From Winogradskyella wandonensis (GTDB lineage Bacteria; Bacteroidota; Bacteroidia; Flavobacteriales; Flavobacteriaceae), in NCBI RefSeq assembly GCF_004346845.1, contig NZ_SMGI01000002.1, positions 372,001 to 436,000 on the forward strand: a DNA stretch of 64,000 nt, written 5' to 3'. Of this stretch, positions 52,244-61,300 are shown one piece after another. Numbering within the stretch: the stretch's first letter is position 1; every line of letters begins with the position of its first letter. A program made the translations under genes and the position numbers. Under the pieces are notes generated by a model that worked only from the letters and a program-made list of their open reading frames with translations, ran no database searches and was not told the origin of the DNA.

Positions 52244-53275
52244 ATGAAGCCTGTAACATTAAAACAAATCGCAGAACAACTTGGTATATCTGTTACAACA
52301 GTGTCTAAGGCCTTAAAGGATTATCCAGATGTAAGTAAAAAGACTAAAAAATTAGTTAAACAGCTTGCCGAAACCTTAAACTATAAGCCAAATTCGTTTG
52401 CCGTCACGCTAAGAACAAAAGAATCCAAAACAATTGGACTAATCATTCCAGAAGTGGTCCATCACTTTTTTTCTAATGTTATTAAAGGTATTATCGCTCA
52501 AGCTGAAAAAAAAGGATATCTCGTTATTATCTTACAATCTAATGAGTCTTACGATTTAGAAAAACAACAAATCGAATTACTTTTAAGTAAAAGAGTTGAC
52601 GGTGTTTTAATTTCATTAGCAAATGCTACTGGAGATTATAAGCATCTAAATGATTTGATAGCTCAAGAAGTTCCTTTAGTTATGTTTGATAAGATTGCAA
52701 AAATTGTTAACTGTTCTAAAGTTATAATCAACGATAGAAAAGCTGCATATACGGCAACAAAACATTTAATTGATATTGGTTGTAAACGAATTGCTCATTT
52801 TAGAGGTCCTCTATTACCACAAAATTCGATAGATCGATTTTTAGGTTACAAGCAAGCATTAATAGACCATAATATTACATACGATCCATCTTTAGTATAT
52901 ATCTGTGATTGTAGTATTAAGAGTTTTGAAGAAGGAAAACAAAGCGCAAATCAACTATTAAAAGATCATAGTGATGTTGATGGTATTTTTATAAATACCG
53001 ACTTAGTTGCGATAGGAGCAATGACGGAGTTTCAAAGACATGGTATTAAAATTCCAGAAGATATTGCTATTGTAGGGTTTAGCAATTGGTTTATGTCTTC
53101 AGTTATATCACCAACCTTAAGTACTATTGACCAACCTGGATATCAAATGGGTAAAGAGGCTTTTAAACTGTTGTATAAAGAAATGAAAAATAAAAAGCAA
53201 AATTTACCAATTGAGTATAAAACGGTAGAGCTAGAAACAGGTTTAATTGAAAGAGAGTCAACCAAAAAAAATTAA
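52244..53275 (+). CDS. LacI-family transcriptional regulator of the sugar locus
   Basis: 343 residues. N-terminal helix-turn-helix [21 protein letters not shown] (about 3-24) with hinge helix region [11 protein letters not shown], then a periplasmic-binding-protein-like effector domain (about 60-335: [35 protein letters not shown]). It is divergent from the receptor and should bind the twin palindromes in the gap, repressing or activating the locus until the sugar or a phosphorylated product binds. Its stop codon overlaps that of convergent queG by 4 bp. Confidence 0.93.
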   Translation: MKPVTLKQIAEQLGISVTTVSKALKDYPDVSKKTKKLVKQLAETLNYKPNSFAVTLRTKESKTIGLIIPEVVHHFFSNVIKGIIAQAEKKGYLVIILQSNESYDLEKQQIELLLSKRVDGVLISLANATGDYKHLNDLIAQEVPLVMFDKIAKIVNCSKVIINDRKAAYTATKHLIDIGCKRIAHFRGPLLPQNSIDRFLGYKQALIDHNITYDPSLVYICDCSIKSFEEGKQSANQLLKDHSDVDGIFINTDLVAIGAMTEFQRHGIKIPEDIAIVGFSNWFMSSVISPTLSTIDQPGYQMGKEAFKLLYKEMKNKKQNLPIEYKTVELETGLIERESTKKN

Positions 53276-54198
53276 TCTTTTAAAAACTTAATATTGCGTT
53301 GTAAACCTGAAAACTTTGTTCGTTTAACTGCAGATTTTTTAAAGACTTTTCTAAATGTGTCCTCGGTAATTTCTTCCCAATCCTTTTTGGTCATATAAAG
53401 TAACTCAGGATGTGGATTAAACAACGGTTCTTGATGTGATTTGCTGAAACGATTCCAAGGGCAAACATCTTGGCAAACGTCGCAACCAAACATCCAATCT
53501 TCAAATTTTCCTTTAAATTCTAAGGGAATATTGTCTTTTAATTCAATTGTAAAATACGAAATACATTTACTTCCATCTACAACATAAGGTTCTGTAATGG
53601 CTTCTGTTGGGCAAGCGTCAATACAAGCTGTACAAGTACCGCAATGGTCTGTTGTTGGTGTGTCGTAATCTAATTCTAAATCGATAATTAGCTCTGCTAT
53701 AAAATAAAAGGAACCAGTTTTTTGGCTTAACAAGTTACTATGCTTACCAATCCAACCCAAACCAGATTTTGCTGCCCAAGCTTTGTCTAAAACTGGTGCT
53801 GAATCTACAAAAGCGCGACCGTGAACCTCTCCTATTTCATCCTGAATTGAACTAAGCAACTCCTTCAATTTGTCTTTAATGACAAAGTGATAGTCTGTGC
53901 CGTAAGCGTATTTTGAAAGCTTGAAACTGTTTTCTGTCTGAGTCTCTTCAGGATAATAGTTCAACAATAGTGAAACCACACTTTTAGAATCTTCCACCAA
54001 TAATGTTGGGTCCAAACGTTTATCGAAATGGTTTTCCATATAACGCATTTCACCATGCATATTCTTATTCAACCAAGCTTCTAATCTTGGCGCTTCTTCT
54101 TCAAGAAATTGTGCCTTACTAATTCCACAAGATAAAAAACCGAGGCGTTTGGCTTCGGTCTTAATAAATTCTGTGTATTTGGTTTTATTGTCTATCAT
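53272..54198 (-). CDS. queG: Epoxyqueuosine reductase
   Basis: 308 residues. N-terminal cobalamin-binding part ([50 protein letters not shown]) and two [4Fe-4S] motifs: [12 protein letters not shown] and, with the fourth ligand [19 protein letters not shown]. It reduces epoxyqueuosine to queuosine in tRNA. At 308 residues it lacks the C-terminal HEAT-like extension of the E. coli enzyme (379), as usual for shorter homologues. Operon-like neighbour of ruvB, with a hairpin repeat between. Confidence 0.95.
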   Translation of the reverse strand: MIDNKTKYTEFIKTEAKRLGFLSCGISKAQFLEEEAPRLEAWLNKNMHGEMRYMENHFDKRLDPTLLVEDSKSVVSLLLNYYPEETQTENSFKLSKYAYGTDYHFVIKDKLKELLSSIQDEIGEVHGRAFVDSAPVLDKAWAAKSGLGWIGKHSNLLSQKTGSFYFIAELIIDLELDYDTPTTDHCGTCTACIDACPTEAITEPYVVDGSKCISYFTIELKDNIPLEFKGKFEDWMFGCDVCQDVCPWNRFSKSHQEPLFNPHPELLYMTKKDWEEITEDTFRKVFKKSAVKRTKFSGLQRNIKFLKD

Positions 54199-54213
54199 TT
54201 CTATTCTTCGCCT

Positions 54214-54235
54214 GCATTTCGACTGCGCTCAATGT
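54214..54235 (-). repeat. Dispersed hairpin repeat, CATT/AATG arms
   Basis: CATT (54215-54218), bulge tc, GA, loop ctgcgc, TC and AATG (54231-54234), flanked by a G:T wobble. It lies 16 bp upstream of the queG start codon. Compare the copies at 23698, 25267 and 55282. Confidence 0.75.
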
Positions 54236-54252
54236 GACAGCTCAGAATTATT

Positions 54253-55275
54253 TTAGAATAATCCGCCTTGCGTAGGTCCTTTAATTTTGCCGAGGTGTTT
54301 GTAAGCTTGCTCTGTGACTTCACGCCCTCTTGGCGTGCGCATTATAAAACCTTGTTGTATTAAAAACGGTTCGTAAACTTCCTCGATTGTTTCTGCGCTC
54401 TCACTAACCGCAGTAGCAAGCGTAGTAATGCCCACTGGTCCACCTTTAAATTTTTCTATAATTGTAGTCAATATTTTGTTATCCATTTCATCTAAACCAT
54501 GTGCATCGACATTTAAGGCTTCTAAAGCAAACTTAGATATCTGTATATCTATATTTCCATTGCCTTTTATCTGCGCAAAATCTCTAACACGACGTAATAA
54601 TGCATTTGCGATACGTGGTGTACCACGACTACGACCTGCGATTTCAATGGCTGCTTCCATAGTAATTGGCATATTTAGTATAGTAGCGCTTCGTTGAACA
54701 ATCGTCGTCAGTAATTCGGTATTGTAATATTGAAGTCGACTACTAATCCCAAAACGTGCGCGCATTGGTGCGGTTAATAGTCCTGAACGTGTTGTAGCTC
54801 CAACAAGCGTGAAAGGTGCCAGATTAATTTGAACTGTTCTAGCATTTGGTCCGGACTCAATCATGATGTCAATCTTGTAATCTTCCATGGCAGAATACAA
54901 ATACTCCTCAACGATTGGGCTGAGACGATGAATTTCGTCTATAAACAGTACATCTCGCTCATCAAGATTAGTCAATAATCCAGCTAAGTCGCCTGGTTTA
55001 TCTAAAACGGGACCCGATGTAACCTTGATACCCACATCTAGCTCGTTAGCTAAAATATGCGCCAACGTAGTTTTCCCTAATCCTGGAGGACCATGGAACA
55101 AAGTATGATCTAAAGCTTCATCACGCAACCTTGCAGCCTGGGTAAAGATTTTTAAGTTTTCGAGTACTTGATCCTGACCTGTAAAGTCTTCAAAAGATAG
55201 TGGTCTTAACTTCTTTTCGACATCTAACTCTTCTGGTGAGAAATTCTCGTTTGTTGGGTCTAGGTTTTCGTTCAT
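54253..55275 (-). CDS. ruvB: Holliday junction branch-migration ATPase RuvB
   Basis: 340 residues, standard length. N-terminal [19 protein letters not shown], Walker [10 protein letters not shown], Walker [11 protein letters not shown], sensor [17 protein letters not shown] with arginine finger, and the winged-helix end. It is the hexameric motor that drives branch migration with RuvA. Located 11 kb from ruvA, next to queG, as frequently found in Flavobacteriia. Confidence 0.97.
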   Translation of the reverse strand: MNENLDPTNENFSPEELDVEKKLRPLSFEDFTGQDQVLENLKIFTQAARLRDEALDHTLFHGPPGLGKTTLAHILANELDVGIKVTSGPVLDKPGDLAGLLTNLDERDVLFIDEIHRLSPIVEEYLYSAMEDYKIDIMIESGPNARTVQINLAPFTLVGATTRSGLLTAPMRARFGISSRLQYYNTELLTTIVQRSATILNMPITMEAAIEIAGRSRGTPRIANALLRRVRDFAQIKGNGNIDIQISKFALEALNVDAHGLDEMDNKILTTIIEKFKGGPVGITTLATAVSESAETIEEVYEPFLIQQGFIMRTPRGREVTEQAYKHLGKIKGPTQGGLF

Positions 55276-55281
55276 TTTAAG

Positions 55282-55303
55282 ACCTTTCGACTACGCTCAA
55301 GGT
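55282..55303 (-). repeat. Dispersed hairpin repeat, ACCTT/AAGGT arms
   Basis: ACCTT (55282-55286), bulge tc, GA, loop ctacgc, TC, AAGGT (55299-55303). Arms exactly complementary. It lies 7 bp upstream of the ruvB start codon, where it would fold in the 5' leader of the mRNA. Confidence 0.75.
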
Positions 55304-55377
55304 GACATTTAATTTCCGTATAACAAAGCCAAATATTATTATGTTATAGACATAAAAAACAGCTTAAAGCAAATATA

Positions 55378-55422
55378 AAGAAAAAGCCTCTCCATTTAAT
55401 AGTAAACGAAGAGGCTTTTTAT
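55378..55422 (-). terminator. Intrinsic terminator of the second T9SS-associated operon
   Basis: AAAAAGCCTCT (55381-55391) and AGAGGCTTTTT (55410-55420) form an 11-bp stem with weaker internal pairing in the loop; the minus strand continues into a T-rich run. It starts 14 bp after the stop codon of the OmpA-family gene. Confidence 0.85.
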
Positions 55423-55436
55423 TGAAAGTTTATAAT

Positions 55437-57320
55437 CTATTTTAAAACCTTAAACTCACAGCGTCTGTTTATATCATACTCTTCATCTTTACAAATACCT
55501 TCTCTAACACATTTGTTGAGTGGTTTTGTTTCACCATAACCAATACTTGTGAGTCTACTTTTTTGAATACCTTGACTAACAAGATACTCTAAAGTAGATG
55601 CCGCACGCTTTTCGGATAAACTCAAATTATAGTCATCTGAACCTCTTGCATCTGTATGGGCAGAAACTTCAACTTCCATAGATGGGTACTTTTTCATTAA
55701 ATTTACCAATACATCTAGCTTTTGTGCAGCTTCAGGCTGAATCTTGTAGCTATTAAAGTTGAAGAAAATTTTATCGATTTGCACCATTACTCTACCTGTC
55801 TCGTCTTGCTTAACGCGCTCTTCTGCATCTGAGAATGATTCTAATTCTAAATTAATATTATGATAAATCTCGCCATCTTTTCCGGTAGTAAATTTAATCT
55901 CTTGTGGTATGTAAGCATCTGATGTACCCTTAACAACATAGTTGATGTCTGGGTCTAGCTTAAATAAATAACTAGCGTCCTTTGTTGTGGTTTTTTCTTG
56001 TAGAACATTTCCTTTGTCATCTAATAGTACAACTTTCGCGCCTGCAAGTGGTGCTTTAGAATTTTTATCTCTAATAACGCCTTCTACCATATACTTGGTT
56101 AAAATGTTTTCTTCTCTAGTATAACTATACATTTTATCTGTACCTGAGCGGTTAGATGAAAAATAGCCCATGTCATCTGCTTCATTTATAACAAATGAGA
56201 AGTCGTCTAAATTGCTATTTACTGTACTGCCTAAATTGGTAGGAAGTGTATATACATTGTCTACAAATTGGGTTCTAAAAATATCTAGACCGCCAAAACC
56301 AATTAATCCATTAGATGAATAATACAACACATCATTATCGCTTATATAAGGAAATTGCTCTCTGTGTTTTGTGTTTACTGTACGACCTAAATTTTGAGGC
56401 TCACCATAAGTGCCGTCATCATTAATGGCTACTTTATAAATATCGAAACTACCAATAGAGCCTGGCATATCGCTTGAGAAATATAATATTTTTCCATCTT
56501 TACTTAAGCTAGGGTGCTCTGTGCTATACTCATCTGACGAAAATGGTAAAACCATAACATTTGACCACTCATTATTAATCAATTCAGCTTTATACAATTT
56601 GACTTGGGCTACACGACCTTCTTCAGTTTTTGTTTTTGTGTCATCGGTTCTATTAAAATACATGGTTTTTCCATCTTTAGAAAACACAGGGTTACTCTCA
56701 TGAGATGACGTATTAATTACATCTGAAAATGGTATTATGTTTTCTAATTTTCCGTCTTTTAATGTTGCCGAATATATATCTAAATACGGTAAATCGTTCC
56801 AGACAAATGCAGGGTTATTCTCATTGCGAGTTGAGGCAAATGCTACTTTATCTTTACCAAAAAAGGTTAATCCAAAATCGCTGTAGGTTGAAACATTATC
56901 TATCGTTTTTGTCTTGAAAACGTGTGGTGTTGACTTACGGTTTCTTTCTATAAACTCTTTTGTATTTACAATTTTATTATAATACTTGGTAAGATACTCA
57001 TCAGCAAGTTTATAATTTTTAACGCCTTTAAGAGATTGTGCATATTTAAAATAATACTCAATATCCAAAGAATCCGTGTAATCTAAAATAAGTTCTCTAT
57101 AAGTTTTGACCGCCTTTTGCATATTACTATTATAGTAATAACTATCGCCCAAATTTTGAAGCACTTGTTGACTAGGCTCTTTCTTTTCATAAAGCTCTGC
57201 TGCTTTGGCATAGGCTTTTAATTCAAAATATTTATCAGCACGATTAAGGCGCTCTTTTTGCGCAACACAAACGTTACAAGCGAATATAAAGCTACCTAAT
57301 AAAAGAATATATTGTTTCAT
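55437..57320 (-). CDS. OmpA-family outer-membrane protein with TPR and WD40/PD40-like repeats
   Basis: 627 residues from ATG 57320, chosen because it opens a signal peptide (KQYILLLGSFIFACNVCVAQ); two longer in-frame starts exist up to 57380. TPR-like helices about 20-110 (NRADKYFELKAYAKAAELYEK), PD40/WD40-like beta-propeller blades about 130-380 (GKTMYFNRTDD, GKILYFSSDMPGS), a carboxypeptidase-regulatory-like domain about 395-480, and a C-terminal OmpA domain about 505-627 with peptidoglycan-binding residues in EVSAHTDARGSDDYNLSLSEKRA. Such proteins regularly accompany PorP/SprF and type B cargo genes, as here, and link the outer-membrane machine to peptidoglycan. Last gene of the trio. Confidence 0.9.
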   Translation of the reverse strand: MKQYILLLGSFIFACNVCVAQKERLNRADKYFELKAYAKAAELYEKKEPSQQVLQNLGDSYYYNSNMQKAVKTYRELILDYTDSLDIEYYFKYAQSLKGVKNYKLADEYLTKYYNKIVNTKEFIERNRKSTPHVFKTKTIDNVSTYSDFGLTFFGKDKVAFASTRNENNPAFVWNDLPYLDIYSATLKDGKLENIIPFSDVINTSSHESNPVFSKDGKTMYFNRTDDTKTKTEEGRVAQVKLYKAELINNEWSNVMVLPFSSDEYSTEHPSLSKDGKILYFSSDMPGSIGSFDIYKVAINDDGTYGEPQNLGRTVNTKHREQFPYISDNDVLYYSSNGLIGFGGLDIFRTQFVDNVYTLPTNLGSTVNSNLDDFSFVINEADDMGYFSSNRSGTDKMYSYTREENILTKYMVEGVIRDKNSKAPLAGAKVVLLDDKGNVLQEKTTTKDASYLFKLDPDINYVVKGTSDAYIPQEIKFTTGKDGEIYHNINLELESFSDAEERVKQDETGRVMVQIDKIFFNFNSYKIQPEAAQKLDVLVNLMKKYPSMEVEVSAHTDARGSDDYNLSLSEKRAASTLEYLVSQGIQKSRLTSIGYGETKPLNKCVREGICKDEEYDINRRCEFKVLK

Positions 57321-57399
57321 GTTTTGTCTATTTAAATTCATCTTAGAACTTATAAATACATTAGATTGAGTTGTTTTCATAGGTCTTGTATTTTAAAGT

Positions 57400-58356
57400 T
57401 TAGAAAAATCTCGGAGATCGGTCGTAACCACTCTTAAAGTTGAATAAGTCTAAGTCAAATAAAAGCATAATTTCATGAGACCCAGAGCTAAAATCGCTAA
57501 GGTTTGAGGTCGTATAATCGTAACTGTACCCAATTCTTAGGTTTGGAGCAATTCTAAAATTCACCAAAGCACTTACAGCATCTTCTAATCGGTATGCTAG
57601 ACCTACTTCAAGCTTTTCTTGCAATAAAATATTAGCTGTTATGTCTAATGCAAGCGGCGCACCCGAAACGCCTTTTGCCATAAAAGCAGGCTTAAAGCGA
57701 ATGTCTGGTGTAATATCAAACACGTAACCTCCTGTTAGGAAAAAGTGTGTGCTTTCTGCACCTAAAGCTCTTACTCCGTTTTCAGATTCTAAATGCTTTG
57801 TTGCTAATAAATTTGGAGCAGACAGGCCAATGTAATAGTTGTCCGAGAAATAGAATGCTCCCAATCCTACATTTGGAAAAGTATTATTGATATTCTCGTT
57901 AAAAGCAACATCGGTATCTACACCGCCAGATTGTAAAACAAATCCATTAAAATTGGTGTTAAATAAGGTTACACCAGCCTTAATTCCTAGAGATAATTTG
58001 CTGTTATCGCCTACTTGTAAAACGTATGCAAAGTCTGAATAAATGTTATTTTCTTCTACTACATCTCCGATGTTATCATTAGTAAATGATAAACCTATCT
58101 CCATTTTTTCGTTAATTGGTGTATGCGCAAATAAAGATGCTGTTCTTGGAGCACCTTCTAATCCTACCCACTGTGTACGGTAAAGAGCTCCTGTATTTAA
58201 AATACCTTGTTCTGCTGTTGCATAAGCAGGGTTTATAACACTCATGTTATACATATATTGTGTAAACTGAGGGTCTTGCTGTGCGTAGCTACTGTAAGAC
58301 GTCATCGTCAGTATGGCTACAATCACTAATTTTTGAAATATATTTAGTTTTTTCAT
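57400..58356 (-). CDS. PorP/SprF-family type IX secretion-associated outer-membrane protein (second copy)
   Basis: 318 residues from ATG 58356, which gives the signal peptide (FQKLVIVAILTMTSYSSYAQ); a longer in-frame start lies 27 bp upstream. The mature start QQDPQFTQYMYNMSVINPAYA is the canonical PorP/SprF signature (the window's other copy deviates here), followed by barrel-like beta strands ending LFNFKSGYDRSPRFF. Expected to help secretion or surface attachment of the 1387-residue protein encoded 31 bp upstream. Confidence 0.93.
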   Translation of the reverse strand: MKKLNIFQKLVIVAILTMTSYSSYAQQDPQFTQYMYNMSVINPAYATAEQGILNTGALYRTQWVGLEGAPRTASLFAHTPINEKMEIGLSFTNDNIGDVVEENNIYSDFAYVLQVGDNSKLSLGIKAGVTLFNTNFNGFVLQSGGVDTDVAFNENINNTFPNVGLGAFYFSDNYYIGLSAPNLLATKHLESENGVRALGAESTHFFLTGGYVFDITPDIRFKPAFMAKGVSGAPLALDITANILLQEKLEVGLAYRLEDAVSALVNFRIAPNLRIGYSYDYTTSNLSDFSSGSHEIMLLFDLDLFNFKSGYDRSPRFF

Positions 58357-58387
58357 GATTCTTAATTTTGTGTGTTTAGCCAAACTT

Positions 58388-61300
58388 TTATCTACTTAAG
58401 TATAAGCGTCCTTGAACGGGTTTATTTTCACCATCGTTAAAATTGAAAATATAGAAGTAAACACCTACTGGTAAAACTTTATCGCCAATTGTAGATTGGT
58501 TTGAAGTCCCATCAAATCTTGGTGAGGCAGCGTTGCCTTTATAGACAAGATTTCCGTATCGGTTGTAAATTTCCATTTCAAAATTTGGATGTAACACCTC
58601 TAAATTATCGACATCAAATGTGTCGTTTACACCATCGCCATTTGGAGAAAACCCATCTGGAATAACAAGTGCGCCACAATTAGTCAAATCTGGCATCACT
58701 TCTAATCTCACACTACTTTCGCAACCTGTAGTTGTATTAATTAAGGCGGCGTAATAGGTTTGTTCACTTTCTAAGTCATCAGAATTACTGTATGTACTTC
58801 CGCCATTGATAGCATCGTACCATACAACAGTAAATGGTGTTTGTCCGTTTTCTGAAATGTTTTGAGATAAATCGCCTATAGTAGGATTATCGTTAATACA
58901 ATAATCTAATGACGCATCTAAAAGTGTAGGTGTAGGTGTATCGTTAATAGTAACTACGACCGATATATTATTAGAAGATTCGCAACCGTTTGCTGCTGTT
59001 TGTGTCGCAAAATAATCTTCTCCATCTATTAAAGCTTCACTATCACTTAATGCTGTAGTTAAGGCAGCATCTGCATACCAGTTTAGACTTCCTGTTACTG
59101 TTACAGCACTACTTAAGTCTGCAACAGTAGGGTTATCAATCACACAAAATGCTGGTGTAGCTTCTATAACTGTAGGCTCTTGAATATCATTTACCGTTAT
59201 AGTTACTTGTGCTGAAGCATCTGTTGTACACGGCGCTGTTGCGGCTACAGTATAGGTGTAAACACCACTTGTATCTGCTGTAGGGTCAAAAATATTAGTA
59301 CCGCTAGTTAATTCTGGAAACCATGTTCCTGTGCTGTCTGGCGTTCCGTTTAGTAATGTTGTTAAGTCAAACGTACCATCGATAACACAAACTTCGGCTG
59401 TATTATCTTCTCCTGCATTTGCTGGAAGCGTTACAGATACCGTAACCACACTTATAAAAGAACCACAGGCATTTACCAACTCGTAAGTGTACGGCCCAGC
59501 TGCATCTACAAGTGGATCAAATACGCCGGTACCGCTTGTTAAGGCCGGAGACCACGTTCCGCCTAAATCGGCACCTCCTAAAAGTGGGAATAAATCAATC
59601 GTGCCGGCATCTATACAAACGTTTGTACTGGCATCAGTACCTGGATTTAAAGCTTCTTCAATAGTAATTGTAATTGTTGTACTTGCATCAATACAAGGTG
59701 GTGTAGCTGCAATAAAGTAAGTAAATTGATAATCTCCAGGTGTTAGTCCTGTAGCATCTAAACTATTGTCTGTCACTGCTCCTGTTGCAGAATCATCCTG
59801 CCAAACACCTCCTGCATCTTGTGTGCCATCTAAACCTGTAAATAAATCTATACTGGCATTATCATTACATTCTATAAGTCCGGGAATTATTGCATTTCCT
59901 GATATTGGAGTTGTAAAAATGTTTACAGTCACTTCAAACCTTACTGACGACTCACATCCTGTGCTTGCATCTGTCTGGGTTGCGTAATATGTTTCTCCAT
60001 TTACTAATGGTGTTGATGCATCTAAAGGATTTCCACCTGTAGCTTCATCATACCATTGTATAGAATTTCCTGTTGCTGCTAAGTCACCTACTAGACCACT
60101 ATCGCAAAATTCTTGAACGGTAGTTGCTGTCGGTGTCGCTGTATCTAAAATAATTAATGTAACCGTTACAAGACTATCGTCGCATGTTCCTATGGCATTA
60201 ACATCGAATGTAAAATCATAAGTGCCTGTTGCTAATCCGTCTAAAGTAACTGTATTACCTGCTAGAGCTCCAGAAGCGTCATCATCACTCCATACGCCAG
60301 ACTGGTCTTCACCTTCTAATAAATCGAATAAATTAAACGTCTCACCAGAAGAAACATCTGCAATACAAAATTCTGCTGGAGGATTTACCGTTCCAGACTC
60401 TGGTGCATCTTCTAAAGTAACAGTTACTGTACTACTATTTGTGCAACCTTGTGTTGATGTTATTGAATAGGTAAAATTATAGCTGCCGATTGGTAGAGAG
60501 GTTAAGTCTACATTGCTTCCTGATAAAGCTCCTGACGCATCATCATCTGACCAAGTTCCGCCTGCATCATTACCTGTTAATTGGCCAAACAAATCTAAAG
60601 GCGAATTTCCTGCCACATCATTTTCGCAAAACGTAGCATTGGTCGGCGTACCTGTATTAGGTTGCGGAAGTACAATAAGTTGAACTGTAACATCTACATC
60701 TGAACAAGTTCCGATATTTGGTACCGAATAGGTATAATTGTAGGTTCCGTCTGCAAATGCTGAAATATCTACAGGGTTACTTACTGCTGTACCCGAAGCA
60801 TCTGTACCTTCATACCAAGTGCCATTAGTGTCTTGAGTGCCGTCTAGAAGTGTAAATAAATCTAAAGGTGAATTAGCAGTTAATTCTTCAAAACATAGTT
60901 CTAAAGGTGTAAGAGCATTACCAGATTCTGGTGCTGGTTCTATAGTAATAGAAATTGTTTCGGCATCTTCGCAAGTTCCGTTAGAAATGGTATAGGTAAA
61001 TTGAAAAGGACTGCCTGAAACCGTAAATGTACTTATGTCTACAGGCGAAGTTACGACTACACCATTAGCATCGGTCCATGTACCACTGTTGTTATCTTGA
61101 CTCCCGTCTAAAGCTGAAAATAAATCGAAAGGTGAATTTGAAGCAATTTCGTTTTCACAAATTGAAGCATTTAAAGCTACACCTGCATTTGGATCTTCGA
61201 GAATAATTACCTGAACTGTCGTAGACTCCTCTGCACAAACATTAGGTGCTAAGTTTTGAGTATACGTGTAATCATAAGTTCCTGGTGCAAAGCCAGAAAA

